Under the pieces are notes generated by a model. It had not been told where the DNA came from and ran no database searches. It saw only the letters and a list, made by a program, of their open reading frames with translations. A stretch of 45,589 nucleotides of DNA from the NCBI GenBank assembly GCA_944392655.1, contig CALXXL010000017.1, positions 1 through 45,589 on the forward strand, read 5' to 3'. The position numbers and the translations under genes are program-made. This document shows positions 25,958-36,377 of the stretch, piece by piece. Numbering within the stretch: the first letter of the stretch is position 1; each line of letters opens with the position of its first letter. This DNA comes from an uncultured Victivallaceae bacterium (GTDB lineage Bacteria > Verrucomicrobiota > Lentisphaeria > Victivallales > Victivallaceae).

Positions 25958-27195
25958 GCCGTAGCGCGGTGATTGTCAATCTGGGATGCCGGTTGAATCA
26001 GGCCGATGCGGCGTTGATGACCGACCGGTTGCAGCGGAACGGCTATACGCTGGTGGAGCCGGGTTCTGCGTCGGCGGTCGATTTAGTGATAATCAACAGC
26101 TGTGCCGTTACCGCAACTGCGGTATCCAAGAGCCGTCAGGCGGCGGTGAAATACCGGAAACTCTATCCCGATGCCAGAATAATCGTCACCGGGTGCGCGG
26201 TGGAGATCGACTTTGACAAATGGCGGGATCTGGCCGCCTGCGACGGCGCGCTGACCAATGTGGATAAACGCTCTCTGGAGATGATGCTGGAACCGGATGA
26301 ACCGCATTTCAGTTTGAATGAGCCGGTTTCCGGATTTGAAGAGCATGCCGCCGGGCGTTTTCCGTTCCGGCACCGCGCTCTGGTAAAGATTCAGGAGGGG
26401 TGCAACAACTTCTGCACCTATTGTATTGTTCCTTACACCCGCGGTCCGGAAAGATCGCGTTCGGCAGAGGAGGTTCTGCGGGAATGTGAAGCGCTGGCGG
26501 CGGCCGGGATACCTGAAATTGTGCTGACCGGAGTCAATACATGTGCGTATTCCGACAGCGGTTATGACCTGGGGCAACTGGTTAAACGCATTGCCGCCAT
26601 ACCGGGCGACTTCCGCATCCGCCTCAGTTCAACCGAACCGAAATTTGACAATCTGAAACTGCTGGATTCGTTGAAAGAGTGCGGCGGAAAGGTGTGCCGT
26701 TTTCTCCACCTGTCTCTTCAGCACGGCAGCGATGAAATACTCCGGAAGATGGGACGCAAATATACCGCAAAAGAGTATGCGGAGTTCGCCGCTTACGCCC
26801 GGAGTCTTTGGCCGGATATCCATCTGGGTACGGATGTGATAGTCGGATTTCCCGGCGAGACGGATGAACTCTTCAATGAAGGCGTTGAATTTGTCAAGTC
26901 AATGAACTTTGCCAATATCCATATATTCCGCTACTCGCCGCGCCCCGGTACTCCGGCGGCCGGGTTTCCGGACCGGGTTCCGGGCGAAGTTGCCAAAGCC
27001 CGCTATGATATAATGGCTCAGGCGACAGAGGAGAGCAGGAAGAGGTTTTACGCTTCGCAGAAAGGCAAGATTCTCCCGGTGATATTTGAAGAGGAAAAAA
27101 ATGGCCTTATTCACGGCTGGAGCGACAATTACTTACAGGTCAGCCGTCCGTCCGGATACGCTCAGCTTGGGCGGATTGTGAATGTCGAATTCTAA
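25954..27195 (+). CDS. mtaB: tRNA t6A37 methylthiotransferase (MtaB-type radical SAM)
   Basis: The 413-residue methylthiotransferase has the N-terminal UPF0004 domain with three cluster-binding cysteines (Cys12, Cys50, Cys81) and the radical-SAM motif CNNFCTYC (Cys150, 154, 157). The segment [11 protein letters not shown] after it is typical of MtaB and distinguishes it from RimO. A short C-terminal TRAM-like region (about 350-413) follows. It adds a methylthio group to t6A at tRNA position 37, the base made by the TsaD pathway. MiaB is the main alternative, but the length and N-terminus favour MtaB. The stop overlaps the ruvB stop by four bases (CTAA). Confidence 0.9.
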   Translation: MSRSAVIVNLGCRLNQADAALMTDRLQRNGYTLVEPGSASAVDLVIINSCAVTATAVSKSRQAAVKYRKLYPDARIIVTGCAVEIDFDKWRDLAACDGALTNVDKRSLEMMLEPDEPHFSLNEPVSGFEEHAAGRFPFRHRALVKIQEGCNNFCTYCIVPYTRGPERSRSAEEVLRECEALAAAGIPEIVLTGVNTCAYSDSGYDLGQLVKRIAAIPGDFRIRLSSTEPKFDNLKLLDSLKECGGKVCRFLHLSLQHGSDEILRKMGRKYTAKEYAEFAAYARSLWPDIHLGTDVIVGFPGETDELFNEGVEFVKSMNFANIHIFRYSPRPGTPAAGFPDRVPGEVAKARYDIMAQATEESRKRFYASQKGKILPVIFEEEKNGLIHGWSDNYLQVSRPSGYAQLGRIVNVEF

Positions 27196-28256
27196 TTCTG
27201 CGGGATATCGTCTTTACCGGAAAAGAGATCGTACGCATCCTGGGAATCCGCGGCCGCCGATGCCGGCGGCTGAAGCTCCAGCTTTTTCCACGCTTTGCCT
27301 GTCGCCTGACGGCCGCGCGGCGTACGGACAATATACCCCTCCTGGATCAGGAACGGCTCGTAGACCTCTTCAATGGTGCCGTCCTCTTCTCCAACTGCCA
27401 CTGCAATATTCTTGATCCCCACCGGACCGCCGTTAAAGTTGTAGATGATCGCCTCGAGAATCCGGTTGTCCATCTCGTCCAGTCCGTTGCGGTCGATATT
27501 CAGCATCTCCAGTGCATCGGACGCTACCTCTCCGGTAATCACGTTGCCGGCTTTCACCTGGGCAAAATCCCTGGCCCAAGCCAGAAGTTTATTGGCAATA
27601 CGCGGCGTGCCGCGGCAGCGTCCGGCAATTTCCATTGCGCCTTCAGGTGTGATCTCAATATTGAGTATTCCCGCCGAACGGGAGATGATTCTGCTCAAAC
27701 TATGGTGGTCGTAGTAGTCGAGCCGGCAGGATAAGCCGAACCGGGAGCGCAGCGGTGCGGAGAGCATTCCCTGCCGCGTGGTTGCCCCGATCAGAGTAAA
27801 TTTCGGCACATCAAGCCGGACTGAACGTGCCCCCGGCCCCTGTTCCAGCATGATATCAATGAAAAAATCTTCCATTGCGCTGTACAGATACTCTTCCACC
27901 GTGGTGTTGAGCCGGTGGATTTCGTCAATAAAGAGGACGTCTCCCTCTTTGAGCGAAGTTAACAGTCCGGCCAGATCGCCCGGCTTTTCAATCACCGGAC
28001 CGCTTGACGATTTTATTGAAGCGCCCTTTTCCGCGGCAATAATATAAGCCAGGGTGGTTTTGCCCAGTCCAGGCGGACCGGAAAGCAGAATATGGTCGAG
28101 CGGTTCGTTGCGCTCTTTTGCCGCTTTGACAAAGAGTTCCAGCCGTTCTTTTATTTTTTGTTGACCGGGAAAATCGGCGAATTTATCCGGCCGCAGTTTG
28201 ATTTCACGCTGCTGGTCACGCTTGTTAAGGGTTGAAGTTATGAATCGCTCGCTCAT
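27192..28256 (-). CDS. ruvB: Holliday junction branch migration ATPase RuvB
   Basis: The 354-residue AAA+ motor drives branch migration with RuvA during recombination repair. Walker A is GPPGLGKT (60-67), Walker B is FIDEIHRL (Asp111, Glu112), and the RuvB-specific beta-hairpin and sensor region includes [19 protein letters not shown]. The C-terminal winged helix ends in [13 protein letters not shown], followed by an extra polar tail of about 25 residues. ruvA and ruvC are not adjacent. It is divergent from tkt and ends tail-to-tail in the mtaB stop codon. Confidence 0.97.
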   Translation of the reverse strand: MSERFITSTLNKRDQQREIKLRPDKFADFPGQQKIKERLELFVKAAKERNEPLDHILLSGPPGLGKTTLAYIIAAEKGASIKSSSGPVIEKPGDLAGLLTSLKEGDVLFIDEIHRLNTTVEEYLYSAMEDFFIDIMLEQGPGARSVRLDVPKFTLIGATTRQGMLSAPLRSRFGLSCRLDYYDHHSLSRIISRSAGILNIEITPEGAMEIAGRCRGTPRIANKLLAWARDFAQVKAGNVITGEVASDALEMLNIDRNGLDEMDNRILEAIIYNFNGGPVGIKNIAVAVGEEDGTIEEVYEPFLIQEGYIVRTPRGRQATGKAWKKLELQPPASAAADSQDAYDLFSGKDDIPQN

Positions 28257-28285
28257 CTTTACAATCTATTTATAGTGAAATGTGC

Positions 28286-28313
28286 TTGTTTTTTTATTAA
28301 AATGTGATAGATT
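28286..28313 (+). promoter_or_regulatory. Weak candidate promoter for tkt operon
   Basis: TTGTTT, a 16-base spacer and TAGATT lie about 80-108 bases ahead of tkt in an A/T-rich spacer shared with divergent ruvB. Matches to consensus are partial. Confidence 0.3.
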
Positions 28314-28393
28314 AATTTACCCTTATTATTAGAACGCTTAATGCGTTTTTTGCAAGTCGCAAATTAAAAAAAGTACGAAAGGTTTGATTGAAA

Positions 28394-30391
28394 ATGGAGC
28401 ATTTACTTGAAGCGCAGCTTGCCGCGAATACCATTCGCGCCCTGTCTGCCGATGCAATTCAGAAAGCTAAATCAGGTCATCCGGGATTGCCCTTGGGCGC
28501 TGCCGACTTTGCTTTTCTGTTGTATTATAAGTATTTGCGCCATAATCCCGCCAATCCCGCCTGGCTCGGTCGCGACCGTTTTATTCTCTCTGCCGGTCAC
28601 GGCTCAATGCTGCTGTACAGCTTGCTGCATCTCTTCGAGTACGGTATAACCATGGATGAAATCAAGGAGTTCCGCCAGTGGGGCAGCCGTACCGCCGGTC
28701 ATCCGGAGCTTTTGCAGACTCCGGGCGTGGAAGTTACCACCGGTCCTCTCGGCAGCGGATTCGCCTCCGCTATCGGTATGGCGCTGGCTCAGAAGCGGTT
28801 CAATGCTGTTACCGGATTGGATAAGAGCGGATTATTCAACAACCGTTACTATATTCTGTGCGGTGATGGCTGCCTGATGGAGGGGTGTTCTTATGAAGCA
28901 GCGGCATTGGCCGGACACCTGAAACTGGATAATATTATCTGTTTCTATGACAGCAACGCCATTACCATTGACGGCGGAACAGATTTGACCTTTACTGAAA
29001 ATGTCGCCGCCAGATTTGCCGCCTGCAACTGGCGGGTTATCGAAGTGGCCAACGCCAACAATCTGGAAGAGTGCGACGCGGCATTGGCTGAGGCGCAGAA
29101 GAGCGACGGCCGTCCGACGCTGATTATCGGACATACCGTTATCGGGCTCGGTTCTCCGAACAAGCAGGGAACCTCATCATGTCACGGCGCGCCTCTCGGC
29201 GAAGAAGAGGTTGCGCTTCTGAAACAGAATCTCAAATTGTCGCCGGAGTCCTTTTATGTACCGGAAGAGGTCTACGCATTCTGTTCCGCACGGGTGCGGG
29301 AGCTGAAGCGCGAGGCCGCCGAGTGGGATGCGGCTTACCGCAAATTGCTCGATTCCGACTCATCACTGGCTGCGAAAGTGGAAAGTTTCCTGAATCCGGT
29401 AATGCCGGAGAATCTCAAACAGCAGCTGCTTGAGGCGGCGCCGATGGACAAGGCGGTCTCCACCCGGGTTGCCGGCGGGGCGGTACTGGCCAAGGCGGCG
29501 GAACTGTTGCCGGCGCTGGTCGGCGGTTCGGCGGACGTGGGCGGATCAACCTGTACCATTTTGAAGAATGAAAGCCGGTTTTCAGCAGATAATTACGCCG
29601 GCAGAAATATCTACTTCGGTATTCGCGAGCTGGCGATGGGATTGATCGCCAACGGTATGGCGCTTTCCGGAGTTGCAATTCCTTATGTTTCGACCTTCTT
29701 TGTCTTCTGTGATTATATGAAACCGGCCATGCGTCTGGCTTCTCTGATGCGGCTTAAGGTTATTTACGTCTTCACCCATGACTCGTTCTATGTCGGCGAG
29801 GACGGAGCGACTCATCAGCCAATTGAACATGCTACAATGCTGCGTACTATTCCCGGATTTACTGTAATCCGTCCTGCCGATCCGGCTGAGACCGCTCAGG
29901 CGTGGGATTACGCGCTTAAAAACAATGGTCCGACGGCTCTGCTGCTGACCCGGCAGAATCTTGAGCTTCTTCCATCTGGCGCAGTTCCGGAAGATGGCGT
30001 AAGCAAAGGCGCTTATGTAGTATCCAGCGATCCGGATTACCGGTACTTGCTGATTGCCACCGGTTCGGAATTGACACTGGCGGTTAAAGCGGTTGAGCTT
30101 ATGCGCGCCAAGGGCGCCCGGGTTCGACTGGTCTCCATGCCGTCCATGGAAATATTCAACCAGCAGAGCGAAGAGTACCGCAATTCGGTCATACCTTTGG
30201 ACGGGGATTTCAACCGTGTCAGTATCGAAGCCGGCAGTACAGTGATCTGGCGGCAGTATGTCGGCCGGCTCGGACTCTGCATCGGTATCGATCACTTCGG
30301 GGCATCGGCTCCGGCCAAGGTTCTTACAGAAAAATACGGCTTTACTCCGGAAGCGGTCAGCGAACGGATTCTGAGCCATTTTGCCGATTGA
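28394..30391 (+). CDS. tkt: Transketolase
   Basis: The 665-residue thiamine-diphosphate enzyme moves two-carbon ketol units in the pentose phosphate pathway. The thiamine-binding segment runs from GDGCLMEGCSYEA to DSNAITIDGG, with the usual GDG...N spacing. The N-terminal KSGHPGLPLGAADFA carries the conserved His, and the pyrimidine-domain segment FGIRELAMG carries the catalytic Glu. Length and domain order are standard. I prefer the ATG at 28394, eleven bases after AAAGG; a TTG two codons earlier is possible. It leads an operon with the Minf_1886-like gene, an M16 peptidase and a small membrane protein. Confidence 0.96.
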   Translation: MEHLLEAQLAANTIRALSADAIQKAKSGHPGLPLGAADFAFLLYYKYLRHNPANPAWLGRDRFILSAGHGSMLLYSLLHLFEYGITMDEIKEFRQWGSRTAGHPELLQTPGVEVTTGPLGSGFASAIGMALAQKRFNAVTGLDKSGLFNNRYYILCGDGCLMEGCSYEAAALAGHLKLDNIICFYDSNAITIDGGTDLTFTENVAARFAACNWRVIEVANANNLEECDAALAEAQKSDGRPTLIIGHTVIGLGSPNKQGTSSCHGAPLGEEEVALLKQNLKLSPESFYVPEEVYAFCSARVRELKREAAEWDAAYRKLLDSDSSLAAKVESFLNPVMPENLKQQLLEAAPMDKAVSTRVAGGAVLAKAAELLPALVGGSADVGGSTCTILKNESRFSADNYAGRNIYFGIRELAMGLIANGMALSGVAIPYVSTFFVFCDYMKPAMRLASLMRLKVIYVFTHDSFYVGEDGATHQPIEHATMLRTIPGFTVIRPADPAETAQAWDYALKNNGPTALLLTRQNLELLPSGAVPEDGVSKGAYVVSSDPDYRYLLIATGSELTLAVKAVELMRAKGARVRLVSMPSMEIFNQQSEEYRNSVIPLDGDFNRVSIEAGSTVIWRQYVGRLGLCIGIDHFGASAPAKVLTEKYGFTPEAVSERILSHFAD

Positions 30392-30393
30392 TT

Positions 30394-30786
30394 ATGAATG
30401 CAGATGCTGCGGAAAAGATAAATTCAATTATTGCGGGCGACCGCCGGTATAAGGCGGACGCCTACAGTTTTGTTCTGGATGCGCTGGCCAATGCTTCGCT
30501 GGAGCAGGTGGCTCCGCGTCATCTTTCCGCGGCGGAACTTTTGGCGTCGATGCGGGATTTTGCCCGCAGGAGCTTCGGTGAGTTTGACCGCGAGATATTC
30601 AGCGAATGGGGCGTGAACTCTGCTTCGGATTTCGGTAATATTGTATATAATCTTATCGATGCAGAGCTGCTTTTCGCCAATGAAAACGACCGGCGCAGCG
30701 ATTTCGATATCGATTTTGAACTGACTCTGCCGCCGGTCGAAGAGTATCCGGATCCCGGAAAAATGGAGATTCCCACCATTGAATAA
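30394..30786 (+). CDS. Minf_1886/TIGR04138-like conserved protein
   Basis: The 130-residue soluble, acidic protein has the hallmarks I associate with the Verrucomicrobia/Planctomycetes-restricted Minf_1886 family. These are an N-terminal helix ending in a DRRYKADAYSFVLDAL segment, a middle ARRSFGEFDREIFSEWGV segment, SASDFGNIVYNLID, and an acidic strand-rich tail ending with proline-containing residues. The function is unknown. The start is ATG 30394, two bases past the tkt stop; an overlapping TTG at 30388 is an alternative. Its end overlaps the M16 peptidase start by eight bases, so the three genes are very tightly coupled. The family call is from memory of the pattern and needs an HMM search. 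Confidence 0.75.
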   Translation: MNADAAEKINSIIAGDRRYKADAYSFVLDALANASLEQVAPRHLSAAELLASMRDFARRSFGEFDREIFSEWGVNSASDFGNIVYNLIDAELLFANENDRRSDFDIDFELTLPPVEEYPDPGKMEIPTIE

Positions 30787-33313
30787 TTCGTCGTTTAACG
30801 TGGAGACCATGCAGCTGGATTGCGGCGCCCGGGTTATTGTGATTCCGATGCCGGAGAGTCCCACCGTTGCGATGCAGCTGGCGGTGAGTACCGGCAGCGT
30901 TCATGAGGAGGAGTATCTCGGTTGCGGACTGTCGCATTTTCTGGAGCACATGCTCTTTCAGGGGACACGCAACTATCCCGGTTTGAGCGGTAGCGACCGC
31001 ATTAATGCGCTTGGCGGCGACAATAACGCATTCACCTCTTATTATCAGACGGTTTATCATCTTACTGTTCCGGCGGCAAATTATACCGAGGCGCTGGATA
31101 TTCTCTCAGATATGGCCTGTTACCCGCTCTTCCCGGAGGATAAGTTCAATTCGGAAAAGCAGGTGATTCTGCATGAGCGGGCAATGCGTCATGACGATGC
31201 CAACAGCCGGTTGGTGGAAGAGGTGTTCAGCCTGGTTTTCCGCGAGCATCCGGCGCGTTATCCGATCATCGGTTATCTGGATAAGATCAACAGTGTAAGC
31301 AGAGAGATGATGGCAGACTATTTTTGCCGGAGATACCGCCCGCATCTCAGCGCATTTGTAGTGGTTGGTCCGGTAACCCCGGAGGAGGTGTACGAATTTC
31401 TGCAGCGGAAGCTCGCCGGCTGGGAGCGTGGCGTATTGAAACCGGTTCTGTTGCCGGAAGAGCCGCCACAGCGTTATTTCCGCGAAAACACCTGTTATTT
31501 CAACGATCCGTTGTCGCGGTTGGCAATCGGGGTAAGAATTCCGCCCGCATCCAGCAGTGAAATTCCGGCTTTGGAGGTGCTTTCCGGTGTAGTCGGCGAG
31601 AACACCAGTTCTTATCTGGTACGGGAACTGCATAAGAAGAGCGAACTTGCGCTCAATGTCGGTTCGGCGATTTTTCCGATGAGCGGCGATGGCGTACTGA
31701 TGTTCAGCGGGACGGCGAATCCGAAAAAATATCCCCGTATGTGCGAAGCGATGTTCAAATGTCTGGAGGATATCGCCGCCAACGGCGTCAAGCCGGAGGA
31801 GGTTGAGCTGGAAAAGAACCAGCAGATCGCGCTTACACTGCGTGAGATGCGTACAGCTGACGATCTTGCTTCGCAATTGACTCAAAGTCTGGTCAACTAC
31901 GGTCAGGCGGTCTCTCCTGAAGTGTTGCTGCACGGTTACGAGGCGGTCAGTTGCGACGATGTCAACCGCCTGGCGGAAAAGTATCTGCAACGCAATTTAA
32001 TGAGCGCGGTACCCCTTATTCCGGAGTGCCGTAAAATAAAGACGCGCCGTTCTGAACCGGTGAAAAATGATGCAGAGTTTGAAACGGTTGCAGGCGGGAA
32101 TAAATTATCCGGAGTGCTGTTGCCGCAGAGCAGGGTGCCGCTGATCGATGTATCTGTAATCATGCCGGGAGGGGTGGCATTTGAGAATGAAGAGAATTGC
32201 GGAGTAAGCCGTCTGATCTCCAATGTAATATTTTCCGGAACCAGAGAGTTCGGCGAAGAGCGGCTTATCGATTATCTGGATAATTACGCCATAGAGACCT
32301 CCGTTACCTGCGGCGTTAACAGTACGGTCTATAATTTCAATGCACCGTCGCGTTTTCAGGACAAACTGTATTATATTGTCAAGGCGATTTTCAGTGAACC
32401 CCGCTGGAGTGCCGGAGCGTTCCGGCGTGAACGGGAGAATTTTCTGGAACAACTGCACAGTAAAGAGCTTTCTCCATTGCAGCGGGCGCTGGATGAGGGG
32501 CGCAGAATGATTTATCCCGGGCAGACGCTCGGAATGTCGCGGCTGGGCAGTGCGGCGGCGGTAAAGGCGCTTACGGTAAAAAGCACTATGGAATTCTATA
32601 TGAATATGCTTGCTCCGAACCGGGTCTTTGCCGGTGTAGGCGGTGATTTTGACCGCAACGCCGCATTGGATTTCATGGCTGATTTTGCCGCGGCGTTGCC
32701 GTGGAGTGACGCGGCACCGGCAATGGCCGGAACGGCGGAGTTTGTAAATGAGCCTGCGCACCGGGTTGTTGAACTGCCGCGGGAACAGTGTGCCGCGGTT
32801 TACATGGTACCGGGGTGTGATAATCTGGATGGAGACAAACTGGCGTTTGAACTTTTGAGTTATGTGGAGAACGGTCTGGCTTCGCGGGTGTTCAAACGTG
32901 TTCGCGAGGATAACTCACTGGCTTATTCAACCGGGATGCTGTCGAACCGCGGTTTTCATCGCGGAGTCTGTGCTTTCTATGCGATGACATCGCCGGAAAT
33001 GGCGGAACAGGCTCTTCAGCTGCTGAAGGAAGAGGTTGAGCATCTTGGGCGCAAAGGAATAACGAAAGAGGAGTTTTCCGCTGCGCTTGCGTCGGTAAAA
33101 CTGGCATGTGCGGAACAGATGGGGCAGCCGGAGAGCGCGTTGAAATCGCTGCTGTTGGCTCAGTATTACAATCTGCCGCTCAAGACGCTGGCTGGACAGC
33201 TGGCTGAATATGACGGTTTGACATTGGGTAAAGTAAATGCTATCTTAAAGCGGTATTTCGCCGGAGCTGTTGGCGTATCGGTATTCGCCGGAGGCGGCAA
33301 AGCGTTAAAATAG
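30779..33313 (+). CDS. M16-family zinc metallopeptidase, fused two-repeat form
   Basis: The 844-residue protein contains two M16 repeats. The first (about 10-420) carries the inverted zinc motif HFLEH (His53, Glu56, His57) and the downstream ligand Glu133, exactly 76 residues after His57. The second (about 425-844) begins similarly (GGVAFENEENCGVSRLISNVIFSG) but lacks the histidines, so it is probably the inactive clamp half, as in pitrilysin-like enzymes. No signal peptide is seen, so it may be cytoplasmic. It would degrade peptides or process small substrates. The start is TTG, ten bases after GGAG, and overlaps the preceding gene. A GTG or ATG a few codons inside is possible but has a poorer ribosome site. 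Confidence 0.9.
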   Translation: MNNSSFNVETMQLDCGARVIVIPMPESPTVAMQLAVSTGSVHEEEYLGCGLSHFLEHMLFQGTRNYPGLSGSDRINALGGDNNAFTSYYQTVYHLTVPAANYTEALDILSDMACYPLFPEDKFNSEKQVILHERAMRHDDANSRLVEEVFSLVFREHPARYPIIGYLDKINSVSREMMADYFCRRYRPHLSAFVVVGPVTPEEVYEFLQRKLAGWERGVLKPVLLPEEPPQRYFRENTCYFNDPLSRLAIGVRIPPASSSEIPALEVLSGVVGENTSSYLVRELHKKSELALNVGSAIFPMSGDGVLMFSGTANPKKYPRMCEAMFKCLEDIAANGVKPEEVELEKNQQIALTLREMRTADDLASQLTQSLVNYGQAVSPEVLLHGYEAVSCDDVNRLAEKYLQRNLMSAVPLIPECRKIKTRRSEPVKNDAEFETVAGGNKLSGVLLPQSRVPLIDVSVIMPGGVAFENEENCGVSRLISNVIFSGTREFGEERLIDYLDNYAIETSVTCGVNSTVYNFNAPSRFQDKLYYIVKAIFSEPRWSAGAFRRERENFLEQLHSKELSPLQRALDEGRRMIYPGQTLGMSRLGSAAAVKALTVKSTMEFYMNMLAPNRVFAGVGGDFDRNAALDFMADFAAALPWSDAAPAMAGTAEFVNEPAHRVVELPREQCAAVYMVPGCDNLDGDKLAFELLSYVENGLASRVFKRVREDNSLAYSTGMLSNRGFHRGVCAFYAMTSPEMAEQALQLLKEEVEHLGRKGITKEEFSAALASVKLACAEQMGQPESALKSLLLAQYYNLPLKTLAGQLAEYDGLTLGKVNAILKRYFAGAVGVSVFAGGGKALK

Positions 33314-33332
33314 AATAAGGAAGAGTGAAAAA

Positions 33333-33659
33333 ATGAAGAAACTGTTTGGCATTATGTTCGCAGGTTATGTGGCATTGTTGAACGCCGTTGCTTATGCACA
33401 GCAGGGTATGACACAGGAAATGGCGGATAATTTGAACGCCAGAAATGAAGATCAGAGTGCATTTATGATTATCTGGTTTATGATTTTGGAAAACTGGCTT
33501 CTGATTCTGGCCGTACTGGTTCTTTTGATTGTAGTATTGTTGATGATGCGCAGACACGACCGGATGAAAGCGGCACTGGCGGCGGCTGAATCAACTGGAA
33601 GTGCCGATGGCGATAATACGGCAGCTGAAAAACCGGCGGAAGACAAAGAAGAAAAATAA
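33333..33659 (+). CDS. Small secreted/membrane protein of unknown function
   Basis: The 108-residue protein has a signal peptide (about 1-22, ending AYA before QQ), a short polar stretch, one long membrane segment (about 44-72) followed by RRHDR, and a low-complexity tail rich in Ala, Glu, Asp and Lys. The predicted topology is a short periplasmic part, one membrane helix and a charged cytoplasmic tail. I do not recognise a family. AAGGAAGAG precedes the ATG. It is the last gene of the tkt operon, 19 bases after the M16 peptidase gene, and is followed by a strong terminator. The proximity suggests co-expression with the peptidase, nothing more. Confidence 0.75.
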   Translation: MKKLFGIMFAGYVALLNAVAYAQQGMTQEMADNLNARNEDQSAFMIIWFMILENWLLILAVLVLLIVVLLMMRRHDRMKAALAAAESTGSADGDNTAAEKPAEDKEEK

Positions 33660-33674
33660 TTTTTTCGGCTGAAT

Positions 33675-33723
33675 AAAAAAAACTCACAGAGCCGGGAATT
33701 GATCCCGGTTCCGTGAGTTTTTT
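33675..33723. terminator. Bidirectional terminator between M16 operon and clpB
   Basis: AAAAAACTCAC...CCGGGA pairs with TCCCGG...GTGAGTTTTTT around ATTGA, with a four-base internal loop. It has A-runs on one side and T-runs on the other, so it can end the plus-strand operon and the minus-strand clpB transcript, which stops 17 bases away. Confidence 0.87.
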
Positions 33724-33739
33724 CATTTATTATTTACGG

Positions 33740-36325
33740 TTATTCAGCTTTTTTGCACTTGAATGTGAGGGCGTTGTCGCCGGAATCGACTTCAAGCGTA
33801 CTGCCTTCCGGCAGATCTCCGCTGATGAGCAGACGGGATACCGGAGTTTCCAGCTCCCGTACGATTGCCCGTTTGAGCGGACGTGCGCCATAAGCTGGGT
33901 CGTAACCGGCTTCGGTAAGGAACTCCTTGCCTTTGTCGGTGATTTCAAATTTCACCCCGCGTTCATTCAAACGTGCGGCGAAGTTCTTAAGCTGAATGTC
34001 CACAATATTCATCAAGTCGCTCTTGGTGAGAGCGTGGAATATCAGAATTTCATCAACACGGTTCAGAAATTCCGGACGGAAATTCACTTTCAGTTCCGCC
34101 ATTACATCATCTTTAACCGCTTCCGGAGAATCAGGATGTTTCAGAATCTGCTGACTGCCGAGGTTGCTGGTCATGATGATGATGGTGTTCTTGAAGTTCA
34201 CCGTTCTGCCTTGCGAGTCGGTTATACGGCCGTCATCCAGCACCTGCAGAAGGATGTTGAAGACATCGTGATGCGCCTTTTCGATTTCGTCGAACAGCAC
34301 TACCGAATATGGACGCCGGCGAACCGCTTCAGTCAACTGGCCACCTTCGTCGTAACCGACGTATCCCGGAGGCGCACCGACCAGACGCGACACACTGTGT
34401 TTTTCCATATATTCGGACATATCTATTCGTATAATCGCCCGTTCGTCATCAAACAAATCTTCCGCCAGCGCTCTGGCCAGCTCCGTTTTGCCCACCCCGG
34501 TCGGGCCGAGGAAGATGAACGAGGCAATCGGGCGGTTCGGATCTTTCAATCCGGAGCGGGCGCGGAGTACCGCATCCGCCACGGCGTTCACCGCTTCGTC
34601 CTGACCGATTACCCGCAGATGCAGGTGGTCGGCCAACGCCAGAAGTTTCATCTTTTCACTCTGTACAAGCTTGCTTACCGGAATATGCGTCCAGCGGCTG
34701 ACGATTGCTGCGATATCCTCTTCATCCACATCCTCCTTGAGCAGACGTGACTCATTGTTTTCCCTGAGCGCGGTTTCCGCTTTCTTTATCTGCTCTTCCA
34801 TGCGCGGAATTGTACCGTGACGCAGTTCGGCCGCCTTTTCCAGGTCGTAGCGGCGTTCCGCATCTTCCAGCTGATGCCGGGCCAGTTCCAGAGCTTCACG
34901 CTGAGCACGCAGATCGGCAATCGCCTTTTTCTCGTTTTCCCATTTTGCGTGCAGTTCACTGGAACGTTCCTTGAGTTCAGCAAGTTCTTTTTCCAGATCT
35001 TCGCGACGTTTGATGGAAGCGGGATCTTTCTCCTTCTTCAGACCGGCGATTTCGATTTCCAGACGCATTGAACGGCGCTGAAGTTCATCGATTTCCTCCG
35101 GCGAAGAGTCGATTTCGGTACGCAATGTGGCGGCCGCTTCATCAACCAGGTCGATCGCCTTGTCCGGCAGGAAACGGTCGGAGATATATTTGTCCGACAG
35201 AACCGCGGCGGCAACCAGCGCACTGTCACGCAGCTTGATACCGTGATGTATCTCATAACGCTCTTTCAGCCCACGCAGAATACTTATAGTATCTTCAACC
35301 GAGGGCGGAGGCACCAGAACCGACTGGAAACGGCGTTCCAGCGCGGCGTCTTTTTCAATATATTTACGGTATTCATCCAGCGTAGTCGCGCCGATGCAGT
35401 GCAGTTCACCACGTGCGAGCAAGGGTTTCAGCAGATTGCCGGCGTCCATTGAGCCTTCCGAAGCTCCTGCGCCGACCACCGTATGCAACTCGTCAATAAA
35501 CAGTATAATATTGCCGTCGCTTGACGTTACCTCCTTCAAAACCGCTTTAAGCCGTTCTTCGAATTCGCCACGGTATTTCGCCCCGGCGATAAGCGCACCC
35601 ATATCGAGCGCAATCAACCGGCGGTTCTTTAACCCTTCCGGAACGTCGCCGCGGAAGATACGCCGGGCAAGTCCTTCAACAATAGCGGTCTTACCCACGC
35701 CAGGCTCACCGATCAGCACCGGGTTGTTCTTAGTACGCCGTGAAAGAATCTGAATGACACGCCGGATCTCTTCATCCCGCCCGATAACCGGGTCAAGTTT
35801 ATCCTGCTGCGCCATTTTGGTAAGGTCGCGGCCATATTTTTCCAGCGCTTCAAAGGTTGATTCCGGGTCAGCGCTCGTCACCCTCTGATTGCCGCGGATG
35901 CTCTGTAACGCCTTCAAGGCGGTTGCTGAATCCAGCCCCGATTCACGCAGTATCTCTCCGGCCTTGCTCGAAGAGTCGATCAACGCCAGAATAAAGTGTT
36001 CAATACTGATATATTCATCGTGCATGCTTTCAGCCTTTTTGGCCGCGCTGTTCAGCACTTCGCTGAATTCGCCGGACTGGTAGAGCTGACGGCTGCCACC
36101 GGATACCTTCGGCAGTTTTTCAATAGCGTTTTCCACTTTTCCGGCAACCCGGGTAAGCGGAATATCACTGCGTTTTAAGAGCGAGGCCGCCAGGCTGTCG
36201 TCCTGATCCAGCATCGCTTTCAGCAGGTGCAGAGTGTTAAGTTCCGGATTCCCGTTTTCCTGGGCGATGCTCTGCGCCGAAAGCAAAGCCTCACGGGAGC
36301 GGTTGGTAAGTTTTTCTATGTTCAT
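33740..36325 (-). CDS. clpB: ClpB disaggregase chaperone
   Basis: The 861-residue Hsp100 hexamer rescues aggregated proteins together with DnaK. It has an N-terminal Clp-N domain, a first AAA+ module with Walker A GEPGVGKT (206-213), the ClpB-specific coiled-coil middle domain (about 400-525, rich in Glu/Lys/Arg), and a second AAA+ module with Walker A GPTGVGKT (607-614). The ATG at 36325 has a strong AAGGAGG six bases upstream; the frame runs 13 codons further with no such site. No CIRCE (HrcA) element is visible upstream. Instead a near-perfect sigma-54 -24/-12 motif lies about 55-67 bases before the start. Confidence 0.97.
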   Translation of the reverse strand: MNIEKLTNRSREALLSAQSIAQENGNPELNTLHLLKAMLDQDDSLAASLLKRSDIPLTRVAGKVENAIEKLPKVSGGSRQLYQSGEFSEVLNSAAKKAESMHDEYISIEHFILALIDSSSKAGEILRESGLDSATALKALQSIRGNQRVTSADPESTFEALEKYGRDLTKMAQQDKLDPVIGRDEEIRRVIQILSRRTKNNPVLIGEPGVGKTAIVEGLARRIFRGDVPEGLKNRRLIALDMGALIAGAKYRGEFEERLKAVLKEVTSSDGNIILFIDELHTVVGAGASEGSMDAGNLLKPLLARGELHCIGATTLDEYRKYIEKDAALERRFQSVLVPPPSVEDTISILRGLKERYEIHHGIKLRDSALVAAAVLSDKYISDRFLPDKAIDLVDEAAATLRTEIDSSPEEIDELQRRSMRLEIEIAGLKKEKDPASIKRREDLEKELAELKERSSELHAKWENEKKAIADLRAQREALELARHQLEDAERRYDLEKAAELRHGTIPRMEEQIKKAETALRENNESRLLKEDVDEEDIAAIVSRWTHIPVSKLVQSEKMKLLALADHLHLRVIGQDEAVNAVADAVLRARSGLKDPNRPIASFIFLGPTGVGKTELARALAEDLFDDERAIIRIDMSEYMEKHSVSRLVGAPPGYVGYDEGGQLTEAVRRRPYSVVLFDEIEKAHHDVFNILLQVLDDGRITDSQGRTVNFKNTIIIMTSNLGSQQILKHPDSPEAVKDDVMAELKVNFRPEFLNRVDEILIFHALTKSDLMNIVDIQLKNFAARLNERGVKFEITDKGKEFLTEAGYDPAYGARPLKRAIVRELETPVSRLLISGDLPEGSTLEVDSGDNALTFKCKKAE

Positions 36326-36377
36326 AATCAATACCTCCTTCTTTACGTCATCAATTAGAGACACACTTTTTCTCTCA

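Noticed and set aside
33713-34750. 345-codon open frame antisense to clpB
   Set aside because: Shadow of the clpB C-terminal half, starting inside the terminator region without a ribosome site.
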